Positions 1-12,000 of a DNA stretch of 64,000 nucleotides are shown here, in pieces (position 1 is the stretch's first letter; each line of letters begins with the position of its first letter). Source of the stretch: Apostichopus japonicus (lineage: Eukaryota > Echinodermata > Holothuroidea > Aspidochirotida > Stichopodidae). The stretch lies in the NCBI RefSeq assembly GCF_037975245.1, contig NC_092569.1, forward strand, positions 34,570,668 through 34,634,667, given 5' to 3'. Below the pieces are notes generated by a model. That model searched no databases, was not told the DNA's origin, and saw only the letters and a list, made by a program, of their open reading frames with translations. The position numbers and the translations under genes were made by a program.

Positions 1-3000
1 TATATGAGGTCTCTCAAGCCAACTCCGATGAATGGGCGTAGGAATCCGCCTTAAAATTTGTAGCCACAAATATTGCATTCAACCACTTATCACGACTATA
101 TATTAGCCATACAAATGAATCTAACCGCAAGACTGTGAAAAAAGTATCCATGAATTTTTGTGTCAGGCTTATAAGTGCATGCACACCCGTAGGAGTGGTC
201 TCGTGATTCCCGAATCAACGTAATATATCCCTCGACTGACAGTTTTGAGAGGACTGTCGACAAAAACAAATGGGTCAATGGCCCTGCCCAACCACGATGC
301 GAACGCCACTCAGATATCTGTACTGTAATGTGATTATCGACAAGTATAATAAGTAAAGGTTTCCTTCTAATTATATGTACAAGATTAAGAACAAAGCATT
401 ATAAAAATGACCTGAAGGACCGTACTGACCCCTAATACACTTCCTATGTCAGCAACGAAGCAGTTGTGGCGGCACGTAACTCCGTCCCCTTGGTAGTTTT
501 GATTACAGTAGCATTTACGGACACCGCTCCTCTCAGTGCAGGTTGCGTGACTACTACACTGGTAACTTTCATGTACAAGCCGGCTGTTCCTACAAGTTGA
601 TTTTCGTGTACATCTTGAATTGATGTAAAAGTGGCCCTCCTGTTTTAAGATATTCAGCAAAAAGAAAACCAACAACTAATAAATGAATTATGCATTTGCG
701 GTTGTCATATTGAAATGTACTGGATTTCAACGATGGGTGGCCACGTGATTCCCGACTAAACGTAATACATCCCTCGACTGAAAGATTTTACTGTATTGGC
801 GACAAAAAACTGGGTCTATAGCCCCTACACAACCACGATGCGCACGCTACTCGGTTATCTGTAAATGCAACGTAATTATCGACAAGTATAAATAGTAAAG
901 GTTTGCTTCTAATTATATGGACAATGATTTAAAAAAACCCATTACAAAATGACCTAAAAGAACCGTACTGACCCCTAATACACTTCCTTTGTCGGCAACG
1001 AAGCAGTTGTGGGTGCACGTCACTCCGTCCCCTTGGTAATTTGGATTGCAGTAACATTTACGGACACCGTTAATCTCAGAACAGGTTGCGTAACTACTAC
1101 ACTGGTAACTCTCATCCACGAGCCGACTGTTCCTACAAGTTGATTTTTGTGTACATCTTGAATTGATGTAAAAGTGGCCCTCCTAATTTAAGATATTCAG
1201 CGAAAAGAAAAACATCAACATCAACTCATAACCGAAATAAACAGAATGTGTCAGGCTTATCAGTGCATGCACACCCGTAGGAGTGGCCTCGTGATTCCCG
1301 ACTAAACGTAATATATCCCTTGACTGACAGTTTTGACTGGACTGGCGACAAAAACAAATGGGTCAATGGCCCCTGCCCAACCACAATGCGCGCGTCACTC
1401 GGATAACTGTAAATTTAAAATGAATATTGACAAGTATAAAGAGTAAAGGTTTGCTTCTAATTATATGGACAATAATTAAGAACGAAGCATTATAAAAAGG
1501 GCATGAAAGAACCGAACTGACCCATAACACACTTCCTATGTCAGCAACGAAGCAGTTGTGGGTGCACGTCACTCCGTCCCCTTGGTAGTTTTGATTACAG
1601 TAGCATTTACGGACACCGTTCCTCTCAGCACAGGTTGCGTGAGCACTACACTGGTAACTCGCCTCTATAATCTGGTTATTTTGGCAAGTTGATCTTCGTG
1701 TACATCCTGAATTGATGTAAAAATCGCCAACCTGATTTAAGATATTCATCAAGTAAGAAACAACAAATAAACAAATTATAAATTTGCGGTTGTCACAGTG
1801 AAATGTATATGATTTCAACGGTGGGTGGCCAATGATAAATCCCCTCGAATGATCTAGGTATGGATAAGAACCTTTTCGAAAAATATATGAGGTCTCTCAA
1901 GCCAACTCCGATGAATGGGCGTAGGAATCCGCCTTAAAATTTGTAGCCACAAATATTGCATTCAACCACTTATCACGACTATATATTAGCCATACAAATG
2001 AATCTAACCGCAAGACTGTGAAAAAAGTATCCATGAATTTTTGTGTCAGGCTTATAAGTGCATGCACACCCGTAGGAGTGGTCTCGTGATTCCCGAATCA
2101 ACGTAATATATCCCTCGACTGACAGTTTTGAGAGGACTGTCGACAAAAACAAATGGGTCAATGGCCCTGCCCAACCACGATGCGAACGCCACTCAGATAT
2201 CTGTACTGTAATGTGATTATCGACAAGTATAATAAGTAAAGGTTTCCTTCTAATTATATGTACAAGATTAAGAACAAAGCATTATAAAAATGACCTGAAG
2301 GACCGTACTGACCCCTAATACACTTCCTATGTCAGCAACGAAGCAGTTGTGGCGGCACGTAACTCCGTCCCCTTGGTAGTTTTGATTACAGTAGCATTTA
2401 CGGACACCGCTCCTCTCAGTGCAGGTTGCGTGACTACTACACTGGTAACTTTCATGTACAAGCCGGCTGTTCCTACAAGTTGATTTTCGTGTACATCTTG
2501 AATTGATGTAAAAGTGGCCCTCCTGTTTTAAGATATTCAGCAAAAAGAAAACCAACAACTAATAAATGAATTATGCATTTGCGGTTGTCATATTGAAATG
2601 TACTGGATTTCAACGATGGGTGGCCACGTGATTCCCGACTAAACGTAATACATCCCTCGACTGAAAGATTTTACTGTATTGGCGACAAAAAACTGGGTCT
2701 ATAGCCCCTACACAACCACGATGCGCACGCTACTCGGTTATCTGTAAATGCAACGTAATTATCGACAAGTATAAATAGTAAAGGTTTGCTTCTAATTATA
2801 TGGACAATGATTTAAAAAAAACCATTACAAAATGACCTAAAAGAACCGTACTGACCCCTAATACACTTCCTTTGTCGGCAACGAAGCAGTTGTGGGTGCA
2901 CGTCACTCCGTCCCCTTGGTAATTTGGATTGCAGTAACATTTACGGACACCGTTAATCTCAGAACAGGTTGCGTAACTACTACACTGGTAACTCTCATCC

Positions 3001-6000
3001 ACGAGCCGACTGTTCCTACAAGTTGATTTTTGTGTACATCTTGAATTGATGTAAAAGTGGCCCTCCTAATTTAAGATATTCAGCGAAAAGAAAAACATCA
3101 ACATCAACTCATAACCGAAATAAACAGAATGTGTCAGGCTTATCAGTGCATGCACACCCGTAGGAGTGGCCTCGTGATTCCCGACTAAACGTAATATATC
3201 CCTTGACTGACAGTTTTGACTGGACTGGCGACAAAAACAAATGGGTCAATGGCCCCTGCCCAACCACAATGCGCGCGTCACTCGGATAACTGTAAATTTA
3301 AAATGAATATTGACAAGTATAAAGAGTAAAGGTTTGCTTCTAATTATATGGACAATAATTAAGAACGAAGCATTATAAAAAGGGCATGAAAGAACCGAAC
3401 TGACCCCTAACACACTTCCTATGTCAGCAACGAAGCAGTTGTGGGTGCACGTCACTCCGTCCCCTTGGTAGTTTTGATTACAGTAGCATTTACGGACACC
3501 GTTCCTCTCAGCACAGGTTGCGTGAGCACTACACTGGTAACTCGCCTCTATAATCTGGTTATTTTGGCAAGTTGATCTTCGTGTACATCCTGAATTGATG
3601 TAAAACTCGCCAACCTGATTTAAGATATTCATCAAGTAAGAAACAACAAATAAACAAATTATAAATTTGCGGTTGTCACAGTGAAATGTATATGATTTCA
3701 ACGGTGGGTGGCCAATGATAAATCCCCTCGAATGATCTAGGTATGGATATGAACCTTTTCGAAAAATGTATGAGGTTTTTCAAGCCAACTCCGATGAATG
3801 GGCGTAGGAATCCGCCTTAAAAATTGTAGCCACAAATATTGCATTCAACCACTTATCACGACTATATATGAGGCATACAAATGAATCTAACCGCAAGACT
3901 GTGAACAAAAGTATCCATGAATTTTTGTGTCAGGCTTATAAGTGCATGCACACCCGTAGGAGTGGTCTCGTGATTCCCAAATCAACGTAATATATCCCTC
4001 GACTGACAGTTTTGAGAGGACTGTCGACAAAAACAAATGGGTCAATGGCCCTGCCCAACCACGATGCGAACGCCACTCAGATATCTGTACTGTAATGTGA
4101 TTATCGACAAGTATAATAAGAAAAGATTTCCTTCTAATTACATGTACAAGATTAAGAACAAAGCATTATAAAAATGACCTGAAGGACCGTACTGACCCCT
4201 AATACACTTCCTATGTCAGCAACGAAGCAGTTGTGGCGGCACGTAACTCCGTCCCCTTGGTAGTTTTGATTACAGTAGCATTTACGGACACCGCTCCTCT
4301 CAGTACAGGTTGCGTGACTACTACACTGGTAACTTTCATGTACAAGCCGGCTGTTCCTACAAGTTGATTTTCGTGTACATCTTGAATTGATGTAAAAGTG
4401 GCCCTCCTGTTTTAAGATATTCAGCAAAAAGAAAAACAACAACTAATAAATGAATTGTGCATTTGCGGTTGTCATATTGAAATGTACTGGATTTCAACGA
4501 TGGGTGGCCACGTGATTCCCGACTAAACGTAATACATTCCTCGACTGAAAGATTTTACTGTATTGGCGACAAAAAAACTGGGTCTATAGCCCCTACACAA
4601 CCACGATGCGAACGCTACTCGGTTATCTGTAAATGCAATGTAATTATCGACAAGTATAAAAATGTAAAGGTTTGCTTCTAATTATATGGACAATGATTAA
4701 AAAAAAACCATTACAAAATGACCTAAAAGAACCGTACTGACCCCTAATACACTTCCTTTGTCGGCAACGAAGCAGTTGTGGGTGCACGTCACTCCGTCCC
4801 CTTGGTAGTTTGGATTGCAGTAACATTTACGGACACCGTTAATCTCAGAACAGGTTGCGTAACTACTACACTGGTAACTCTCATCCACGAGCCGGCTGTT
4901 CCTACAAGTTGATTTTTGTGTACATCTTGAATTGATGTAAAAGTGGCCCTCCTAATTTATGATATTCAGCGAAAAGAAAAACATTAACTTATAACCGAAT
5001 TATACATTTGCGATTGTCATAGTGAACTAAACAGAATTTCAACGATGGGTGGCCACGTGATTCATGACTAAACGTAATAAACATACAATAATTCCAACCG
5101 CAAGACTGTGAAAAAAGTACCCATGAAATTTTATATCACGCTTATAAGTGCATGCACACCCGTAGAAGTGGTCTCGTGATTCCCAAATCAACGTAATATA
5201 TCCCTCGACTGACAGTTTTGAGAGGACTGTCGACAAAAACAAATGGGTCAATGGCCCTGCCCAACCACGATGCGAACGCCACTCAGATATCTGTACTGTA
5301 ATGTGATTATCGACAAGTATAATAAGAAAAGGTTTCCTTCTAATTATATGTACAAGATTAAGAACAAAGCATTATAAAAATGACCTGAAGGACCGTACTG
5401 ACCCCTAATACACTTCGTATGTCAGCAACGAAGCAGTTGTGGCGGCACGTAACTCCGTCCCCTTGGTAGTTTTGATTACAGTAGCATTTACGGACACCGC
5501 TCCTCTCAGCACAGGTTGCGTGAACACTACACTGGTAACTCGCCTCTATAATATGGTTGTTTTGGCAAGTTGATCTTCGTGTACATCCTGAATTGATGTA
5601 AAAATCGCCAACCTGATTTCAGATATTCAGCGAAAAGAAACAACAAATAAACAAATTATGAATTTGAAATGTATAGGATTTTAACGGTAGGTGGCCAAAG
5701 ATTTGTTCCCCTCGAATGATCTAGGTACGGGTATGAACCTTTATGAAAGTTTTATGAGTTCTTTGAAGCCAACTCCTATATAGGGGGCGTAGGGATCCGC
5801 CTTAACAAAAAGTAGCTGCAAATATTGCATTCAACGGCCTATCGCAACTATACATTAGGCATACAAATAAATCTAACCGCAATACTGTGATAAAAAAGTA
5901 TCCATAAATTTTTGTGTCAGGCTTATCAGTGCATGCACACCCGTAGGAGTGGCCTCGTGATTCCTGACTAAACGTAATATATCCCTTGACTGACAGTTTT

Positions 6001-9000
6001 GACTGGACTGGCGACAAAAACAAATGGGTCAATGGCCCCTGCCCAACCACGATGCGCGCGTCACTCAGATATCTGTAAATGTAAAATGAATATTGACAAG
6101 TATAAAGAGTAAAGGTTTGCTTCTAATTATATGGACAATAATTAAGAACGAAGCATTATAAAAAGGGCATGAAAGAACCGTACTGACCCCTAACACACTT
6201 CCTATGTCAGCAACGAAGCAGTTGTGGCGACACGTCACTCCGTCCCCTTGGTAGTTTTGATTACAGTAGCATTTACGGACACCGTTCCTCTCAGCACAGG
6301 TTGCGTGAACACTACACTGGTAACTCGCCTCTATAATCTGGTTATTTTGGCAAGTTGATCTTCGTGTACATCCTGAATTGATGTAAAACTCGCCAACCTG
6401 ATTTAAGATATTCATCAAGTAAGAAACAACAAATAAACAAATTATAAATTTGCGGTTGTCACAGTGAAATGTATATGATTTCAACGGTGGGTGGCCAATG
6501 ATAAATCCCCTCGAATGATCTAGGTATGGATATGAACCTTTTCGAAAAATGTATGAGGTTTTTCAAGCCAACTCCGATGAATGGGCGTAGGAATCCGCCT
6601 TAAAAATTGTAGCCACAAATATTGCATTCAACCACTTATCACGACTATATATGAGGCATACAAATGAATCTAACCGCAAGACTGTGAACAAAAGTATACA
6701 TGAATTTTTGTGTCAGGCTTATAAGTGCATGCACACCCGTAGAAGTGGTCTCGTGATTCCCAAATCAACGTAATATATCCCTCGACTGACAGTTTTGAGA
6801 GGACTGTCGACAAAAACAAATGGGTCAATGGCCCTGCCCAACCACGATGCGAACGCCACTCAGATATCTGTACTGTAATGTGATTATCGACAAGTATAAT
6901 AAGAAAAGGTTTCCTTCTAATTATATGTACAAGATTAAGAACAAAGCATTATAAAAATGACCTGAAGGACCGTACTGACCCCTAATACACTTCGTATGTC
7001 AGCAACGAAGCAGTTGTGGCGGCACGTAACTCCGTCCCCTTGGTAGTTTTGATTACAGTAGCATTTACGGACACCGCTCCTCTCAGCACAGGTTGCGTGA
7101 ACACTACACTGGTAACTCGCCTCTATAATATGGTTGTTTTGGCAAGTTGATCTTCGTGTACATCCTGAATTGATGTAAAAATCGCCAACCTGATTTCAGA
7201 TATTCAGCGAAAAGAAACAACAAATAAACAAATTATGAATTTGAAATGTATAGGATTTTAACGGTAGGTGGCCAAAGATTTGTTCCCCTCGAATGATCTA
7301 GGTACGGGTATGAACCTTTATGAAAGTTTTATGAGTTCTTTGAAGCCAACTCCTATATAGGGGGCGTAGGGATCCGCCTTAACAAAAAGTAGCTGCAAAT
7401 ATTGCATTCAACGGCCTATCGCAACTATACATTAGGCATACAAATAAATCTAACCGCAATACTGTGATAAAAAAGTATCCATAAATTTTTGTGTCAGGCT
7501 TATCAGTGCATGCACACCCGTAGGAGTGGCCTCGTGATTCCTGACTAAACGTAATATATCCCTTGACTGACAGTTTTGACTGGACTGGCGACAAAAACAA
7601 ATGGGTCAATGGCCCCTGCCCAACCACGATGCGCGCGTCACTCAGATATCTGTAAATGTAAAATGAATATTGACAAGTATAAAGAGTAAAGGTTTGCTTC
7701 TAATTATATGGACAATAATTAAGAACGAAGCATTATAAAAAGGGCATGAAAGAACCGTACTGACCCCTAACACACTTCCTATGTCAGCAACGAAGCAGTT
7801 GTGGCGACACGTCACTCCGTCCCCTTGGTAGTTTTGATTACAGTAGCATTTACGGACACCGTTCCTCTCAGCACAGGTTGCGTGAACACTACACTGGTAA
7901 CTCGCCTCTATAATCTGGTTATTTTGGCAAGTTGATCTTCGTGTACATCCTGAATTGATGTAAAACTCGCCAACCTGATTTAAGATATTCATCAAGTAAG
8001 AAACAACAAATAAACAAATTATAAATTTGCGGTTGTCACAGTGAAATGTATATGATTTCAACGGTGGGTGGCCAATGATAAATCCCCTCGAATGATCTAG
8101 GTATGGATATGAACCTTTTCGAAAAATGTATGAGGTTTTTCAAGCCAACTCCGATGAATGGGCGTAGGAATCCGCCTTAAAAATTGTAGCCACAAATATT
8201 GCATTCAACCACTTATCACGACTATATATGAGGCATACAAATGAATCTAACCGCAAGACTGTGAACAAAAGTATACATGAATTTTTGTGTCAGGCTTATA
8301 AGTGCATGCACACCCGTAGGAGTGGTCTCGTGATTCCCAAATCAACGTAATATATCCCTCGACTGACAGTTTTGAGAGGACTGTCGACAAAAACAAATGG
8401 GTCAATGGCCCTGCCCAACCACGATGCGAACGCCACTCAGATATCTGTACTGTAATGTGATTATCGACAAGTATAATAAGAAAAGATTTCCTTCTAATTA
8501 CATGTACAAGATTAAGAACAAAGCATTATAAAAATGACCTGAAGGACCGTACTGACCCCTAATACACTTCCTATGTCAGCAACGAAGCAGTTGTGGCGGC
8601 ACGTAACTCCGTCCCCTTGGTAGTTTTGATTACAGTAGCATTTACGGACACCGCTCCTCTCAGCACAGGTTGCGTGAACACTGCACTGGTAACTCGCCTC
8701 TATAATATGGTTGTTTTGGCAAATTGATCTTCGTGTACATCCTGAATTGATGTAAAAATCGCCAACCTGATTTCAGATATTCAGCGAAAAGAAACAACAA
8801 ATAAACAAATTATGAATTTGAAATGTACAGGATTTTAACGGTAGGTGGCCAAAGATTTGTTCCCCTCGAATGATCTAGGTACGGGTATGAACCTTTATGA
8901 AAGTTTTATGAGTTCTTTGAAGCCAACTCCTATATAGGAGGCGTAGGGATCCGCCTTAACAAAAAGTAGCTGCAAATATTGCATTCAACGGCCTATCGCA

Positions 9001-12000
9001 ACTATACATTAGGCATACAAATAAATCTAACCGCAATACTGTGATAAAAAAGTATCCATAAATTTTTGTGTCAGGCTTATCAGTGCATGCACACCCGTAG
9101 GAGTGGCCTCGTGATTCCTGACTAAACGTAATATATCCCTTGACTGACAGTTTTGACTGGACTGGCGACAAAAACAAATGGGTCAATGGCCCCTGCCCAA
9201 CCACGATGCGCGCGTCACTCAGATATCTGTAAATGTAAAATGAATATTGACAAGTATAAAGAGTAAAGGTTTGCTTCTAATTATATAGACAATAATTAAG
9301 AACGAAACATTATAAAAAGGGCATGAAAGAACCGTACTGACCGCTAACACACTTCCTATGTCAGCAACGAAGCAGTTGTGGCGACACGTCACTCCGTCCC
9401 CTTGGTAGTTTGGATTGCAGTAACATTTACGGACACTGTTCCTCTCAGCACAGGTTGCGTGAACACTACACTGGTAACTCGCCTCTATAATCTGGTTGTT
9501 TTGACAAGTTGATCTTCGTGTACATCCTGAATTGATGTAAAAATCGCCAACCTGATTTAATATATTCAGCGAAAAGAAACATCAGATTAACAAAATGATG
9601 AAATTGCCGTTGTCACAGTGAAATGTACAGGATTGTAACGGTGGGTGGCCAATGATTTATTCCCCTGAATGATCTAGGTACGGGTATGGATCTTTATGAA
9701 AGTTTTGTGAAGTCTTTGAAGCCAACTCCGATGAGGAGGCCGCGGGGTCCGCCCTGAAAGGTAGCTGCAAATATTGCATTAAAACGGCCTATTGCGACTT
9801 TAAATTAGGCCTACAATTAGATTCTAGCCGCAAAATTATCGTTAGTTGTATCCATGCATTTTAGTGTAAGGTTTATAAGGGAATGGACATATGTGGGTAT
9901 AGCCTTTTGCTTCCTGAGTATATGTAAGTAAAATATTTGATTCTTATTATATGGGAAAAATCATTAAAAGCAAAACACTTAAAATGTAAGAACCGTACTG
10001 ACCATTAATACACCTCCTTTGTCAGCAACGAAGCAGTTGCATTGGTTGAGAGGGATGCATTTTTCTTGGTGTCTCAGATATTCACCGACGCAAACACATT
10101 GCTCTGATTTTGTGCGAGAGGTAGCCGAGATGCAAGTATTAGGGTGGTCACAAGTCCTCTCACATGTCTCATTGCTAAAAATCTCATTAGCTGGACACCA
10201 TTCAAGGATTGTTTCTAGAGAACAGGAAAGAAAAAATGAAAATAATAGTAACCTTATACAGTCACGACATATATTACATGTGGCATAGAATAGTTTGTCG
10301 TCATTACTTAAATACGTGGTTGTCAGAAGGTTAAAGGAAAGCAACATACACTCAGAAGCTGCTCGAATAAATGTAGAACATTTTAAATAGGTAGTGGCCG
10401 TTCCGTAGTCACATTAATGTTACTATTTATTCTGATAACGAGATAAAACACCATCATTTGTTGTGCAATTAGTCTGAACCAGGTAGTCATGGTTTGTTTC
10501 TGTTTCAGAGTTCTCTAGGTGTAAGTATACTGCTTTCTGACAACAATGGTAATTAATAACAACATCAAAATTCTTCCGTTGGTTGTTCTGATCAAACTGG
10601 GAGACGAACCTGGTTTAATTGTAAACGTTATGTTGTACTAACGTTAGGAACGGTTCTTTGTTCAGAGCCATGGTCGGTGTTGAGTACGAAGCAGTCTTGT
10701 AGTGAGTGCGTAATCACACTTTAGCTAATGAAGGCATTTTGGAATTCTAGTATGGATACTAATGCAAGATTAAGTGTTTGAACTCGCACTAGAAGCTTGT
10801 ACTTGCACTCATATCATATCATATTCTACTTGCTACGATATGTATTGTAGCGCCGTTGTACTCGCTGATATACTATAAGTATACTCGTACTATATATATT
10901 GTAGCAGTTTCTTCAAAACATATTTGACATGCCAAGTTTACTTCCAAAAGATCCTTTCGTTTTCAGAATAAACCTTTCATTTTCTGCGCGTTTACGTTTG
11001 ACATTTAATAAATGATCACGATTTTTATGATTTTTTTGACTTTATATTTAATAATGTAAAAGACACTTACCATCTGATATTTCGAATGTTCCTAAACTAG
11101 ATATATAATAATCCCCCCATTCATCTGAGATACGAAACTCGTCGTATGTTACATAGTAAGTTTCTCCAGCAACGTTCTCAAAGTCCATTCGCAGTTGGTA
11201 TCGCTTTTGATTTGTTAAGACGGCAATTTTCTCATTTCCGATCCAAAAGTCACTCCCTAGAAAGCCAAAGCCATTTCTGAAGTCTTTCCAACTTCTACTA
11301 AAATTTACAGAATCCGATCTTCGTCGCTGTAATACCTTCAAAGAATATCAAAGAAGTTAACTAGGACGTGATTGAATTATTATTATTTGTTCCCTACTGC
11401 AATGCGATATGTTGCTAACAACTATTACACAGAAATACTTTTATATTTCTAACTTCAGTTTGTAGTTTGGGCTAGATGTTTACAGTTCCCTTGGAAGAAG
11501 AACTGCACTGTACCTAAATACAATCTGTACTTAAATTCCACAATATTAAAAATAATTGATTCAAACTTTCGTTTCGATAAAAAAGCGAGATTCTATTTGA
11601 AATAACGACTTTGTATTACATCGCTTTATATTGCTGCAATCAAAATCTGAAGTAAATTTGTACAAAACTATTTAAACTTGAAAAGAAAACATCAAGTAAT
11701 CAGCCATACCGTCCATCCACCAGTATCAAGATCATTGTTACAGTAAGCCTCAAACGGTCCCGGATAGCCATCTGGTTTAATAAGATACACTCCAGATGTA
11801 TTGTGGGTAGAGGAACATGCATTCGATACTTCTTTGCAATCTCTCGGATACGCAGGTTGTTGAAAAACAAAGTATGAAGAACCTGGATGGAAAGTAAAAC
11901 AAGGTTATCATTTTATTGTAACTGAAAAAATAAGTTTAGCTAACGAAAATATCGCCTAAGATGCTTTATCTCAATTGCCTCTCTCCACCCAGGGGTTAAA

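Larger units (their letters stand above)
1..5030. repeat. 1883-bp three-exon (A-B2-B1) tandem units inside gene 1
   Basis: Bases 1-1883 and 1884-3766 align end to end without net length change and differ at only a handful of positions by eye. A third unit starting at 3767 keeps the B1 and B2 exons and then diverges near 5.03 kb, where a hybrid exon replaces the A exon. Each full unit holds three in-frame 210-nt EGF exons, so each duplication adds 210 residues without breaking the frame. Confidence 0.9.
5143..9341. repeat. 1577-bp two-exon (hybrid-A) tandem units inside gene 1
   Basis: The first unit (about 5143-6719) and second (about 6720-8296) look essentially identical, including the diagnostic AGAAGTGG and IRS markers. 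A third, slightly diverged unit runs from about 8297 to about 9.3 kb. Each holds one hybrid and one class A EGF exon, adding 140 residues in frame. Exact breakpoints are approximate. Confidence 0.88.

Noticed and set aside
96-278. Recurrent open frame starting MTHLFLS in the introns (also about 1979, 5039, 5802, 7379, 8956, 49533, 50296 and 51096)
   Set aside because: It lies in the intronic repeat between EGF exons. Its copies differ in length and reading, it carries no domain, and it would interrupt the phase-0 exon chain.
430-639. Alternative EGF exon boundaries (acceptor at TTCAG before GATGT, donor at GGAA before GTGTGT) giving phase 1-1 exons
   Set aside because: Class B exons read TTCAAG there, which shifts the frame by one base. 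The upstream acceptors (ATCAG, AACAG, TTAG) with donor GTCAGT give exactly 210 nt and phase 0 in every copy and match the TIL and FReD exon phases.
1-9551. Regularly spaced near-identical repeats as a CRISPR array
   Set aside because: Repeats are kilobase units with conserved exons and splice sites, without short repeats and unique spacers.
10019-10288. Plus-strand 89-codon frame over the TIL exon
   Set aside because: Antisense shadow of the conserved minus-strand TIL exon, with no independent conservation.
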